Below, one piece after another: positions 10,662 to 21,524 of a DNA stretch of 64,000 nucleotides. Origin of the DNA: Mesotaenium endlicherianum. Lineage: Eukaryota > Streptophyta > Zygnematophyceae > Zygnematales > Mesotaeniaceae. Position numbers and translations under genes: made by a program. Location of the stretch: assembly GCA_009602735.1 (NCBI GenBank), contig WELA01010935.1:153898-217897 (forward strand), read 5' to 3'. The notes beneath the pieces were generated by a model that was not told the DNA's origin, searched no databases, and saw nothing but the letters and a program-made list of their open reading frames with translations. Position 1 is the first letter of the stretch; each line of letters begins with the position of its first letter.

Positions 10662-11645
10662 TGTCATGATTAATTGAGTAGAGATTGACGTACAAGATCG
10701 AGCTCCACTTGTGTGAATCATCAACCTCGGAAGACCGACTTTGCATTGACCTTATCCATCCATATGTTGACCTTTTCTAGATTTCCGAGTGTAGCGCGTG
10801 AAAGCATCTTCCGAATGGCACCAATTTCGCGTCATTTGGTTAAGTATCGAGCGAAGTAGGCGCAATCTAGTCCTCACCCCAAAATCACACCAAATGGCCA
10901 ACTTGTGACTCAATGTACCCAAAGGTGACATTGTTGGCTATTCATGACCCCAAGGACCCCTAGCTTTGTACGCACAAATCGGCAAGTCCCTTAGTCTACA
11001 TAGATCTTGCATTTCCATAGTATAAGTTCATCATTGAGGCCATAACTTGGTGACTGCATCACCTATTCCTAGAAGAAACTTACTCAAGTTCGAGATTCGC
11101 GTTTGAGGCGCTATCTAGGTAGAATCACCCAAGGTAAGCTCCACCAATGAGAGACAAATAGCATATTTTACTTGCTTTGCTTTGATTGATTTGAGGTATG
11201 CTTATTCTTCAGGAGTTCTTGTTCATGCCTTGTAAACATTAGTGGGCGTAGGAGAGCCACCTTGAGTGACTACATGCATTGGATCCGCCGCACACAACGA
11301 CGGGTTTCCCGGAGTATAAGTACTAGAGATATCCCTAGAGGAACATCTTTTTAACAGTCCCATTAGGCCAGTTGTAAGTCACGAAGTTATCAGTTCAGCT
11401 TACATTTTTGCCTGTTATGTTTTTAGGATCACTTAGTCTCTCTCTTGTGAAGAGCAAGCCCTCTTGGCTTCCAGTCACTTGAAGAACTTCATAAGTGGTG
11501 AGCAAAGTCACAGCTTAAACCCTGCCATAGGACTACTCTTCAAGATCATGATGAGATTCTTGTGATCTTTTGGGCCAGACTTCATTAGTTGTTTTCCTAC
11601 CAGATTAGAGTCTTGAGGTGCTCACTCTGCAAAGCACACACTCCT
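10662..11645 (+). repeat. Family-B A2 segment of the terminal repeat
   Basis: Starts TGTCATGATTAATTGAG. The same start, TGTCATGACTCGTTAAG, is found at 30,061 and, inverted, at 39,721. Homology to 30,061-30,720 is clear through the gtgtagcgcgt, acggcacca and cttgtgactc blocks. It carries no open frame and presumably holds promoter and polyadenylation signals, which I cannot pinpoint. Confidence 0.65.
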
Positions 11646-11783
11646 TAATTAAAATAATTGACGCTTCACGGTCTTTTTGGCTATATAGTCACATGTACTC
11701 TAGACTTCATTGCAGCAAAGCATGCTTGCTTATTGTGCATTGCTTGTGTGGATAGTACGCACTCAATGCCCTACCGCACGACA
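11646..11783 (+). repeat. Family-B B2 segment, presumed 3' terminus
   Basis: Repeats the B1 segment: tgacgcttcacggtctttttgg, ccacatgtactc, ttgcagcaaagc and tgcttgcttattgtgcattgc. It ends ctaccgcacgaca at 11,783, directly against a family-A gag scrap on the other strand. The last bases GCACGACA are identical to the outer terminus of family A (minus-strand reading ending at 42,997). This argues that 11,783 is a true element end and not a random break. Confidence 0.6.
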
Positions 11784-12493
11784 CTGCAATGTGTGCATAC
11801 CTTCGTTTTGCTAGCAGATAATTGCTTAGCATCTAGGTACGGACAACCTGTATTTGACGTCCTGATCTCCTGCATTTACATCAACCTTCTCCGGCCTCAA
11901 CAGTGATGGCGTGTTTAGCAAACCTATTAAAAGACCCGCTCTTCTTCTTCAACCAAAAATTAGAGCTTAGAAGGAGGGGATTCCTCCTTTTCCTTAGGAG
12001 CCATAAGCGTCCTGAAAGCCTCCTATTACCAGACTTTACCTTCCTTGACATTGCGTGCTATTTCAACAGCTTCGTCAATGTCCTTGTTGATTTCGCGTCT
12101 TGAAGACAGGTGTGGCCTCACTTCACAACCTGTCTCCTTGTCCACGCACAATAGAAATTTGTCAGCCTAGGGTTTTAGATTCCTCCGTTTTTGGCAAGAT
12201 CTACCAATCTAAACTTCACTTCTATTACTGTCTTGTTCTTTTGACAGACAAAGTGCACATAACAGTGCACCTTAAGACTGCAATCCTTTGGAGAACGCTG
12301 CTCAAGCAACTTAAAGAAACAACGCAAACAGTATTCAGGTTCCAACGGGTAATCTCCAATTTCCATATTCCTCTAACAACTAGCCAGAGCTTCTGCTTCA
12401 CTAGCCTCAGTGGTGGCACTGTCGCCTAGATGCCCATTAAATGGTGCAGCCCTGCGTGGTACTCGTTCCTTGGCATTTGCGATCTGTTCAGAT
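11784..12493 (-). pseudogene. gag: Family-A gag fragment
   Basis: Collinear nucleotide match, minus strand, to about 51,947-52,665. Shared blocks include tgtgcatacc, gctagcagataattgcttagcatc, gtcctgaaagcctcc and cttaagactgcaatcctttgg. Many stops and frame breaks are present. The left boundary coincides with the presumed 3' end of the family-B element. The right boundary lies shortly before the hAT-like element. Confidence 0.7.
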
Positions 12494-12554
12494 TACAACG
12501 TTTCTGCAAAACGTTCTAATTTTTTAGAACCATTTTCTTGGTACTCAAGGAAAC

Positions 12555-12562
12555 TTTGGTAA
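12555..12562. repeat. Left 8-bp target duplication of the hAT-like element
   Basis: TTTGGTAA, repeated exactly at 16,553-16,560. Confidence 0.8.
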
Positions 12563-13358
12563 CAGGGTTACGCCGTACGCCGTACTGGCCGACCCTCGTA
12601 TGCTTAATTAAGCTTACTGAGCAAGGACGCATGTACTAAGCGAACGAAGTAAAATTCACGCGTGCGCCCCCCGGATACGGTTCGGCGCGATTGACGCCTT
12701 CTCTATCGTGTTGTTTAACTTTAGGAGTCAGAATAATCGCTTCGAGAATTGTGAAAGCTTCCTAGATTTGCACTTTTTTGCGTTTGCCGACATTGTTTGC
12801 AATTGCTTTTGTCCACAGTGCACATACGAAACCCCTTTGAGACTAAGTCTGTGGCCGCCTCCTAGTGAGGCCATTTTCCTCATTCGTTTCATTATTATCC
12901 ATTTGGTAAGTTCGCTGTCTTCAATTACCTCTTCGCTCTTGCATTGTCTTGCTTGCATTTTAATTGGGTTGTTGTTAGTCATCAAATCAATACGTCTTGG
13001 GGGTTTATCCAGAGTTCTTTCATGTCTATTAAAATACTCACTGTTTTTATCTCTCCATATGTAGGTCTCGAAGCCAAGAAGTAGCTAAAGATTTCTTGCT
13101 GCAGATGTATTTCATCGCTTGTCAACACCTGCAGCAGCAAGTGAGATTCCCGCTTGCTCCATCTCTTCCGTTCTTTGTATATTTGAATGCAAATTGGAGA
13201 TATCATTGAAAGTGCTAGGCTGCAAATGTGACTTCTGTTCTCTTTCATGGAACTTTTGGAAGGCGTACTATTGCCCAGCTTTACTTGTTGGGCCACAGGA
13301 TGCTCTTGCTCCTGCCCTCCACGCTTTGGAGGCCTGGAGCACGTGGGTGGCTCTTCAG

Positions 13359-13433
13359 AGAGGGAGAGAGAAGGAGGGAGAGAGGGAGGGAGGGAGGGAG
13401 GGACGGAGGGGAGGGGGGGAGGGGGGCTTGGGG
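13359..13433 (+). repeat. G-rich (GGGA)n tract with quadruplex potential
   Basis: Many GGG runs spaced by one to three bases, as in gggagggagggagggaggg. The strand can in principle form a G-quadruplex. Coding frames across it are artefacts. Confidence 0.8.
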
Positions 13434-13698
13434 CTGATCAACTCGATGCTGACAGGTCGCCGCGGGCCCATTGGGGATGGGAGCGAGAGTGGGCGACGCT
13501 GCTGTAGCCATGGGAGGTCTGGGCAGCTTCGGGTTTTGGGCCATCTGGAGCCTTTTGGCGCAGCTGCTCTGCTCATTTGTTCCCTGGCGAAGTCGGGGGC
13601 AGGGGGAGGGAGGCAAGGGGGAGTGCGGAAGAGAGCATGGAGGGGGAGGGTGGGAGGGGTTAAAGCGGGGCAGGGAGCCAGGGGTGGACGGAGAGAGC

Positions 13699-14569
13699 NN
13701 NNNNNNNNNNNNNNNNNNNNNNNNNNNNNNNNNNNNNNNNNNNNNNNNNNNNNNNNNNNNNNNNNNNNNNNNNNNNNNNNNNNNNNNNNNNNNNNNNNNN
13801 NNNNNNNNNNNNNNNNNNNNNNNNNNNNNNNNNNNNNNNNNNNNNNNNNNNNNNNNNNNNNNNNNNNNNNNNNNNNNNNNNNNNNNNNNNNNNNNNNNNN
13901 NNNNNNNNNNNNNNNNNNNNNNNNNNNNNNNNNNNNNNNNNNNNNNNNNNNNNNNNNNNNNNNNNNNNNNNNNNNNNNNNNNNNNNNNNNNNNNNNNNNN
14001 NNNNNNNNNNNNNNNNNNNNNNNNNNNNNNNNNNNNNNNNNNNNNNNNNNNNNNNNNNNNNNNNNNNNNNNNNNNNNNNNNNNNNNNNNNNNNNNNNNNN
14101 NNNNNNNNNNNNNNNNNNNNNNNNNNNNNNNNNNNNNNNNNNNNNNNNNNNNNNNNNNNNNNNNNNNNNNNNNNNNNNNNNNNNNNNNNNNNNNNNNNNN
14201 NNNNNNNNNNNNNNNNNNNNNNNNNNNNNNNNNNNNNNNNNNNNNNNNNNNNNNNNNNNNNNNNNNNNNNNNNNNNNNNNNNNNNNNNNNNNNNNNNNNN
14301 NNNNNNNNNNNNNNNNNNNNNNNNNNNNNNNNNNNNNNNNNNNNNNNNNNNNNNNNNNNNNNNNNNNNNNNNNNNNNNNNNNNNNNNNNNNNNNNNNNNN
14401 NNNNNNNNNNNNNNNNNNNNNNNNNNNNNNNNNNNNNNNNNNNNNNNNNNNNNNNNNNNNNNNNNNNNNNNNNNNNNNNNNNNNNNNNNNNNNNNNNNNN
14501 NNNNNNNNNNNNNNNNNNNNNNNNNNNNNNNNNNNNNNNNNNNNNNNNNNNNNNNNNNNNNNNNNNNNN
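13699..14569. other. Assembly gap (871 N)
   Basis: Run of N inside the hAT-like element, flanked on both sides by very G- or C-rich sequence that probably stopped assembly. Long frames reported across it have no meaning. Confidence 0.99.
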
Positions 14570-15119
14570 CCCACCCCCCCCCTGGGCCTCGCCTGTGTGC
14601 CTGGGGGCCCGCATGCGCGAGGCAACAGCAGCAAAATCGGCTGTCTGCCCCAGCTTGGTGTGTGCGAAGGGGGAAAATGGCAGCCGCTGCATGCAAGGCC
14701 TCTTTGGTGGGCTTTAGCAGGGGCCCCACAGCAGTGGCTCACCCCTCTATTGTTGTGTGGGGGGGGGTTTTCTGTGCAGGGAGCTGTGTGTGCAAGGTGA
14801 TGGGAGCGGTGGCCTACTTCCTGGTCTGGCGAGTGTGAAGGGAAGTTGTTCAGGTCATGGGTTGCTCACAGTCAATGTGCGAGACTGCCGTTGCCTGCAT
14901 TCAAGTTTTCTGCGGGTTGGGGGGCGGTTCGAGGGCTCTCTGGGGGGTGTGGCAACAGCAAATGCTCCCCTCTGGTCTTATCTTTGCGTGGCTTTGGCGC
15001 AAGTGACATGCAGGGGTTGGATCCTTGCTTGCGACTGCCTGCTTGGGGCAACGCCTATGGCGGCCCTACTCTGGTCTAGCTTCTTGGGGGGGGGGGGTTC
15101 AACGACAGCGGCCACGAGT

Positions 15120-15520
15120 GTTGGTGAGTGCATGCCTAATTGTGTATGTGTCATGTGCGTGCGTGGGCACCTGGGAGGGAGTGCTGGCCTCTCTCCCTCT
15201 TTCAGTGTGTGCATGTGTCTGTGCGTGTGTGCGTGTGTGCGTGTGTGTTTGTGCAGGCAAGATGTTGTGGGGGCAAGAGCGCGCGGCAGGCATGTGTGTT
15301 TGCAAGTACGGGTGTGCGTGTTCACGTGCGTGTCTGTGTGTGTGTGTCTTTGCACGTTTGCCTGTGCGCATGCGCGCTTGCGTGTGCGTGTGCGCGTGTG
15401 TGTGTTTGTGTCTCTGAGTGTGCGTGCGCGGGTGCGGGTATGTACGCATGCGCACGTGCGGGGGTGTGTGCATGCTTGTGTGTGAGGGTCATGTGCATGT
15501 TTGTATGTTTGTATGTGTGA
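15120..15520 (+). repeat. Degenerate (TG)n / TGTGCG repeat
   Basis: Roughly 400 bases dominated by tgtgtg, tgcgtg and tgcatg units. It is simple-sequence DNA. Cys-Val or Thr-His frames across it are not genes. Confidence 0.85.
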
Positions 15521-15598
15521 GTAGAGGATGAGGAGGTGGAGGAGCTTCCTAGTGCTGCAACTGCAAGAAGAAGAAGAGCAAGATCTAAATGTCGCTAG
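15521..15598 (+). pseudogene. Possible C-terminal tail of a hAT transposase
   Basis: A short frame encodes VEDEEVEELPSAATARRRRA and five more residues before TAG. Acidic then basic tails like this are common at the C-terminus of hAT transposases. The preceding tgtgtgag could be a splice acceptor, with the GC-rich island as an intron. No hAT dimerisation domain is visible, so this is a weak call. Confidence 0.3.
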
Positions 15599-16534
15599 CT
15601 AGCTAGTAGCATGTACATAATGTAATGTTTAAGAAGTCAACCTCTTTTGAAATTTGAATCTATTTGGTACACTTAATCTTGATGCAATGTTGCATATTTT
15701 GTGAATGATTTACATTGCATGAAGAGCTCATTAAAAGAGGAAAATGTGGTGCACTAGGGAGTGTGCATGACATATAAAATGAAATATTGAGCCAATAAAG
15801 TCAAATTAGAATGTCCAATCCATGTATACGTAATTTGGAGTCATGATACACACGTATATAAGAAGCTGTTGTGAACTCATCCAATGCGGCACATGATTCC
15901 CCATTAAGTAAGTTGGCACGATTTGTCATTAAGTTAGGTGAATCTTCGAGTTTGGTCATGAAAAAGATGCGTCACGACAAATTAAAGATATGTCATCATA
16001 AAAATATAAGCAAGTCATTGGTGTGAAACTTAGAGGAGAACCAAACGAACATTTTTGGTGTGTGAAAATTGGGGAGGGAGGTTGCGTACAACAATGTGAA
16101 TGGTAATGCCCACCTTGTACTCGCGTGAGGAGTTTTAGTGAAGATAAGTGAAAAGTGACGGATTGTCATTTACCTAAGAATACAAATCCACCTTGCAGTC
16201 TAAAATTGTGTCTTTGGCAATCTGGATAGGCTCCGCTCCTCAAATTAGGTGATGGGGTTTCACATCCGCCTGCTGCCAACTGTGTAAAGGTGAAACATAT
16301 AAAAGTTTTTCGGACGGTAGTGAACGCATCCGGTCAGCCGAAAAAAGTAGTCAATCTTGATCAAAAAGTTGACTGCCATAACGTTGTACTTTTGCACGCG
16401 TCACCGACATTCAACATCGACGTCAACGCTACATAACGTGGACGACGTCGTGACTTGGCGTACTAAGCGAACTAGCAATAATTCTTATGCGGTGAATTAC
16501 GCGAACTAGCGTATTAGTCGAACTAAGCGAGCAA
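15599..16534. other. AT-rich right arm of the hAT-like element
   Basis: No convincing gene. Subterminal agcgaact repeats begin near 16,465, just before the terminal inverted repeat. Confidence 0.5.
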
Positions 16535-16552
16535 GCGTACGGCGTAACCTTG

Positions 16553-16560
16553 TTTGGTAA
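16553..16560. repeat. Right 8-bp target duplication of the hAT-like element
   Basis: TTTGGTAA, identical to 12,555-12,562. Confidence 0.8.
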
Positions 16561-17051
16561 TAGTGAAAAGAAATATATCTTTAAGTCGATATATTCACTA
16601 ATTGCTCGAGGACAGGAGAGTGAGAGAGATAGCACGTAACTTTAGAGTTAGTGCTTGTTAGAGGTGCATTCACAAAGACTCTCGCAGGTATCTATACCTG
16701 TGCAACATGAGGCACTTATCACATGAATCGACTTACCAATAGGTGATTACAATTAATGAAGATGTTTATATCAGCAAACAATTTTTATGGTATATAATGT
16801 TAAGTGATTAAACAGCAAAAGACAACACACTAGCAGTGGACAATATTAGCAAGTCAGATGCAAATAAACTAGCATCAATAATGCAATCAGTAAACTCATA
16901 CATAAGCAAGGCTAGAAGCCAGTACGTACCAATGGCTTCTTCCCTTGGATTCAGACATCTCTCAGTAAGCTCTACAAGAGAGATGGGCCTCGTTTCCAAA
17001 TGCCAAACTCAAGAGCACTGTCAAGCCTATGTACATGAAATGAGGATACTG
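16561..17051. other. No recognisable feature
   Basis: AT-rich, with only short random frames. I see no repeat end or RNA gene before the LTR that starts at 17,052. Confidence 0.4.
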
Positions 17052-17444
17052 TGTAACGGCAAGTGCAATGGCACCGCGTACGTGAAAGTTAACCACGTTG
17101 GTAGGACCTTGGTTAACCGAATACACCACCATCTCCCATTATCCCGAATCGCCATCCATCCCAAGGATGTCATCAAGCCATTCATCTAGCATACCACACT
17201 TTTAAGCAGTTTAGGCATATTTAGGCAGTTTGCTACTATCGTGTACGGAAGTCAGCTGACTGTCAAAGAATGTTTCAGCAAGCTGACCTAAGTTGACTTC
17301 AGCTTCCTGCTTTCAGTTGAATCATTGAACCGATAATTATATACAGTCCACTAGACTGAATGCTGATTGAAATTTAGCAGGCTGAACTTTATTAATATGG
17401 TATATAAATGAATATTATATCCACTGATATTGTGATTTATTACA
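17052..17444 (-). repeat. LTR of family F, copy 1
   Basis: This 393-bp segment recurs at 61,474-61,864 in the same orientation. Shared blocks include aaccacgttggtaggacc, atcccgaatcgccatccatc and gtgtacggaagtcagctg/gagtacggaagtcagctg. On the minus strand it reads TGTAATAAATC to TTACA and is preceded by gtttgaggga, a plausible polypurine tract. The homology extends about 40 bp beyond the LTR, so both copies are 3' LTRs with a little internal sequence. The superfamily is not determined; the layout resembles copia. Confidence 0.6.
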
Positions 17445-18000
17445 ATCCCTCAAACTTAAATTGTTGTCGCCTCGACAACATCAAACTATATAGAATAATT
17501 TAATCAGAGAATTAACAAAACTAATTCCCTCCGGTCTGCCTCTTCCTTCAACTCTGGTGCCTAGTGACAGTGAACAGTCACCTCCATCCTGAGTCCACTT
17601 CTTTGTGGGGTGCAAACAGAGAGACCTCCAGCAAGGCTCGACTGGAGGATGGTTTTGATATTTAGGGGAATTTACCTGGGGCTCCAAGATCTGGACCAAG
17701 ATTTGGACAACCCTCTAGGTCTGTCAGCTGGCCTTCTAATGAACCATGTTTGTTCAAAAGTTGGGCCTCGAGGAGAACGAAGGATTGTAGCCTGCTCTTC
17801 AACCACCTGGGTGTCGATGCCCACATAAATAGGCATTCCGGTAGGATGCTCACATACATTGGCAAGAGGTCCATGACTGATTGGGGTGGCCAGCATACCT
17901 CTAGCTACTCCGCGTGTTGTTCTTCTGGTACCCCTGTCCTCTGAGGATTTTTGCCATTCTCTGCTGCCAAGAACAGTCAAATTCGCTTCTTCCCCTGCTT
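17445..18000 (-). other. Possible coding remnant upstream of the family-F LTR
   Basis: Two overlapping minus frames (17,481-17,699 and 17,662-17,980) are open for 70-100 codons and face the LTR as an element's 3' region would. I recognise no integrase, RT or RNase H motif. It may be 3' untranslated or decayed coding sequence. Confidence 0.25.
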
Positions 18001-18479
18001 AGTGTAACAAATCTGAGCTTTTTACGCATATTTTAGGATATTTTTGTAAATTCCTAAAATACGTTATACTTTTGAATCAATGAAAGATTGCATTTTGACA
18101 AATCTCTCGCCACACACGTGTGCCGACTAATTCCGGTCGAACGGCGGAACGACCAGCAAATTCATTGATAATGTATCCTCGATACTTTGCAAAAGAATAT
18201 TTTGATTCATCTTAGAGTTACTTTGATTAACTACAAGACGATTGATTAAATTATCTACGAATGATTTAACTTATTCTGACTTTCCTTATTACGGATAATA
18301 TCGTCACAATGTTTTCAAATTAATGAGAATCGTTAATACAAAAAGAAAACCGGAATCGGCGACCTGAGGGAGTCGCCGGCCAGAATCAAACCCGCGACCT
18401 CTCGGTCAACGTGTCACGATTCGGAAAATTATAGTAAATAAAGACAGACGAAACATAATATGTAAAGTTACTTTGCATT
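18001..18479. other. No recognisable gene
   Basis: AT-rich sequence followed by a GC-richer patch. A second tRNA-T-arm-like string (gtcgcgggtttgattctggc on the minus strand, about 18,380-18,400) is present, but no feature is certain. Confidence 0.3.
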
Positions 18480-18556
18480 TCGGCGGGTTCGAACCCGCGA
18501 CTTTTTCGTTTGATTCCTTCACACCTAACGGACTTGGCCAAAGTAGTTGTTATACC
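18480..18556 (-). other. tRNA-like relic or SINE-type Pol III promoter
   Basis: On the minus strand an A-box-like TTGGCCAAGTCCGTTAGG (about 18,531-18,548) precedes a B-box GGGTTCGAACCC inside a 16-base palindrome (18,483-18,498). The spacing is that of a tRNA. The T-arm is one base short for a 5-bp stem with a 7-base loop, and I cannot pair an acceptor stem. It is therefore not a working tRNA as written. Confidence 0.3.
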
Positions 18557-18748
18557 AACTGGTTCATGTCCAATGAATTTGTACGCGACCTTGCGGGCAG
18601 TCGCAACTTTTCGTAAAGTCGCGTAAACGGGAAAACGCCCTTTAGGCGCAAAACGTTTTTTCGAAAATCGTTGTAAAGTGTCCAAACGGCCAAACGGCGC
18701 GTTACGAGCATTGAGCCGAACGGGTTATACCCCTTCACCTGTTTTTGT

Positions 18749-18993
18749 TGTACATGAACCAGTGCCCTAGGTGGTGACTCATAGCACTACAGTGCCTTAT
18801 GTTGTGCAGGTATATATACATACAAGAGTCATTGTGAGTGCAACTCTCACAAGCACACATTGTACGACTTTACGTCTTTTTCTCATAGTCTCAAGTATTT
18901 GAATTACGCAAAGTTGTTGTTGAATATTCAACTATGTAACCAATTATTCTTGAAGACCGAGCAAAGATCCTTGAGAAAAAGAAAAACGTTACA
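18749..18993 (+). repeat. 5' LTR of the family-D gypsy element
   Basis: A segment running from TGTACATGAACC to CGTTACA directly upstream of a primer-binding site, with a TATATATACATACA box at about 18,811. No second copy is seen, because the element is truncated at 3', so the left boundary is an estimate. It would drive transcription of the gag-pol that follows. Confidence 0.45.
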
Positions 18994-19011
18994 TCGGTAT
19001 CGGAGCCAATC
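18994..19011 (+). promoter_or_regulatory. Primer-binding site, initiator Met-tRNA type
   Basis: tCGGTATCGGAGCCAATC resembles the TGGTATCAGAGC complement of the initiator tRNA-Met 3' end used by most plant Ty3/gypsy elements. It starts right after the presumed LTR end. Confidence 0.5.
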
Positions 19012-19057
19012 TCGGTTTCTCGAAGGAATTTATTTTTTAGTGGTTTGAAATTTTATT

Positions 19058-20040
19058 TTGGAAAAATATATTTTAAAGGCAATCTTCTCTCAGGACGGTA
19101 ACCCATCCCGATTTTGCCCGCCGACCCGGTTGCTTATCATAGTTTTTGGACGAAATACCAACCGGTCACCCATCCCAATCCTGCCGGGCGCTCCGGTCGC
19201 TTATTGTAGTTTCTGGAGCAGAAACCTCGGTTTCCATATGGAGATCGCCACTGGTGCCAATGCTGCTACTACAGACGCTGCCACTACTCCCGCGGTCCAC
19301 TCCTCCGTTGCACTCGCCGACACTACGGCAGCCCTACATCCTCCGCTCGTTGTTCTTCAACATCGAGCTGGCGGACCAGGCGCTAACAACCAGGAGCCGG
19401 AGGAACTTCTTACCCCTCGCTCCTATCAAGCAAATGTTTTTGCTCGATGCCAAGCCTTGACTATGGACAATACAACATGGGTGTTGTCCTTCACAATTTA
19501 GGCGTTATTATGGGTCGCACGAAGGAACGCATTGCTCTCTCCGACGCAATTAATGCCCAATTGGCGCAATTGTCACCAGCTTGGTTGCCAAACTCGACGC
19601 TAATACAGTTGCTCCTTTTTCCTCACAGGCTGCCCAAGGGGGGGCGGGTCCATCTGACCACACTGTCAACGCATTCCACCAGCCCGCCCAACCTTGGCGG
19701 GTTTCGGCACCAACATCTTCATACAAACCCTCTCCACCCGAAAAGTCACGTCTACATTGCTGCATTCACTAGAGGACTCCCTGTGACAGAGCATATCACT
19801 CAGTTTCCCAAGGGTTTGACAATGCAAAATAGACGTAGGCCTGCGCAACTTTTCGTTTCTCTTTCTCCACCTCAAGATAGGACTTTGGTCGTTCTGCACA
19901 ACAAAATTTTGGCTTTAAGCATGAGATTTGACAGTTACATCTGCGGCCGTTCTGCTTTTACTGTTATCAATTCAGGTGCCTGGACAAGCTTTATCAGCGC
20001 ACGTTTTGCGCAAGATTTGAAGCTCGTTCCAGTCAAATGA
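19058..20040 (+). pseudogene. Gag remnant and retropepsin of family D
   Basis: Frames are broken and the capsid core is largely missing. An Ala-Thr-rich N-terminal stretch (ATTDAATTPAVHSS) is followed by fragments in two frames. The retropepsin begins at about 19,930 with INSGAWTSFISARFAQDLKL. The catalytic D-S/T-G triad reads N-S-G, so this protease is inactive. A TGA stop follows at 20,038, and the fold continues downstream with DADAILGDNWL, the usual end of the retropepsin domain. Confidence 0.6.
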
Positions 20041-21524
20041 GTTGATCAACTTTGTCTTGGCGATGGTGCTTTAGTTGGCATCATTGGGACAATACGGTTA
20101 CCTCTTAAGCTGCAGTCATATCGCGGGAACGAACGGTTTTATGTAACAACCCTCCCCGCTGATGCTGATGCAATTTTAGGTGATAATTGGCTTCAGCAAA
20201 CAAGTGGATTGTTGGAGTACGGTCAGCGTCTATGCATTGTTTGCGTAAAAGATCACAAGTGTACTCTTCACTCTCTCAAGAAGCGGCGGGATATAGAACG
20301 TCCTTCAAAAACTCTGATCTTATCTACCAAGCAAGTACGCCGACTGGTTAAGCATGGTCAAGAGATCTTTTACGGATTCCTACGCCATGCTCCCACAGAG
20401 CCTTCTACTTCGCCCTTTACGAAAGAGCCGCAGTTGGACATCCCTGGTCATGTTGCAACACTTACAACTGAACTGTCTGCTTTTCCGCAAAGGTACAAGT
20501 CCGTGTTTCCCCCTGACATACCTGCAGGTCTCCCACTTGACAAAGGTATTGGGCATACTATTCCTCTCCTTCCCGACGTCCAATTTACTTGGCGGCCTAT
20601 TTACCGCCTCGGTCTGCTAGAGCTGGAAGAGACCAAGACCTAGATCGCCGACTTGCTGGCGAAAGGATGGAATGAGCCGAGCTCTTCTCCATTTGGGGCA
20701 CCCATCCTCTTCGTTCAAAAGAAGGATGGCAGCCTCCGTATGTGCATTGATTATCAAGCGTTGAACAACATAACGGTCAAGAACCGTTATGTGTTACCTC
20801 GCATCGATGATTTGATTGGATTGTTGCGGGGTGCACAAGTGTTCTCCTTGCTTGATCTAGCCCAAGGCTAGCATCAAATTTGAATCACATTAGAGGACGT
20901 TCCTAAGATAGCGTTTCGGACGCTTACTGGCCACTTCCAATACAAAGTCCTAAGTTTTGGACTTATTAGTGCACAAGTGACATTCCAAAGCGCAATGAAC
21001 AATGTGTTGGGACCTTACATGGGCAAGTTCGTCCAGGTTTACCTCGACAATATCTTGGTCTACTCAAAGACAAAGGCCGAGCATTACAAGCACCTGGAGT
21101 TGGTGTTGCAGATCCTTCGTGAGCAACAGTTGTATGCCAAGGTCAAGAATTGCTCCTTAAGGATAAACTTTTGTATTTGGGACACATTGTTGGCTCCACA
21201 GGCCTACGACCAGACCCGGCCAAAATTGTATGCGTTGCGAACTGGCCGGTCCCCACAGACGTACATACTGTTTGTTCATTCATAGGATTTGCAAACTACT
21301 TTTGCAAGGTCATGCAAGGTTATTCAGTGACGACTACGCCACTCACTGCTCTGATAAGCAAGAATGCACCTTTTATTTGGGATGAAAACACACAATTTGT
21401 GTTCGAGCGCATATCGTATGCCTTCACTCATGCGCCAATTGGACATTGGCCAATCCAAACCAGCCTTACGAGGTAGTGGCGGATGCATTCAGTGTTGGAA
21501 TAGGGGCTGTTCTGCTGGAGGCAG
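20041..21524 (+). pseudogene. pol: Reverse transcriptase of family D
   Basis: Typical Ty3/gypsy RT motifs appear in order: [47 protein letters not shown] and VQVYLDNILVYSKT. Stops and a frameshift fall at about 20,641, 20,870, 20,881 and 21,150-21,170. The catalytic YxDD reads YLDN. The downstream connection domain (WPVPTDVHTVCSFIGFANY) and the start of RNase H up to IGAVLLEA are present before the inserted LTR. RT copies the element RNA; this copy is inactive. Confidence 0.85.
21520..21524. repeat. 5-bp target duplication (left)
   Basis: GGCAG, repeated at 21,879-21,883 on the other side of the solo LTR. Confidence 0.65.

Larger units (their letters stand above)
12563..16552. mobile_element. 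hAT-like DNA transposon, 3,990 bp with an internal gap
   Basis: The left end CAGGGTTACGCCGTACGC is the inverse, with one mismatch, of the right end GCGTACGGCGTAACCTTG (16,535-16,552). Both ends are flanked by TTTGGTAA. An 8-bp duplication and CAGGG-type ends are hallmarks of the hAT superfamily. Subterminal repeats of the form actaagcgaac occur near both ends (12,640-12,650; 16,465-16,535), as transposase-binding sites do in hATs. Inside, only a short acidic C-terminal tail (15,521-15,598) hints at a transposase. The rest is AT-rich flanks around a GC-rich island that contains the assembly gap. Confidence 0.75.

Noticed and set aside
13119-14838. Very long open frames on both strands across 13.1-14.8 kb
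   Set aside because: They run through 871 unknown bases and GC-rich simple repeats. The apparent openness is an artefact of the gap.
15099-15520. Thr-His and Cys-Val rich frames on both strands
   Set aside because: Translation of the TG/CG-rich simple repeat.
18480-18556. Functional tRNA gene
   Set aside because: The T-arm is one base short and no acceptor stem can be paired.
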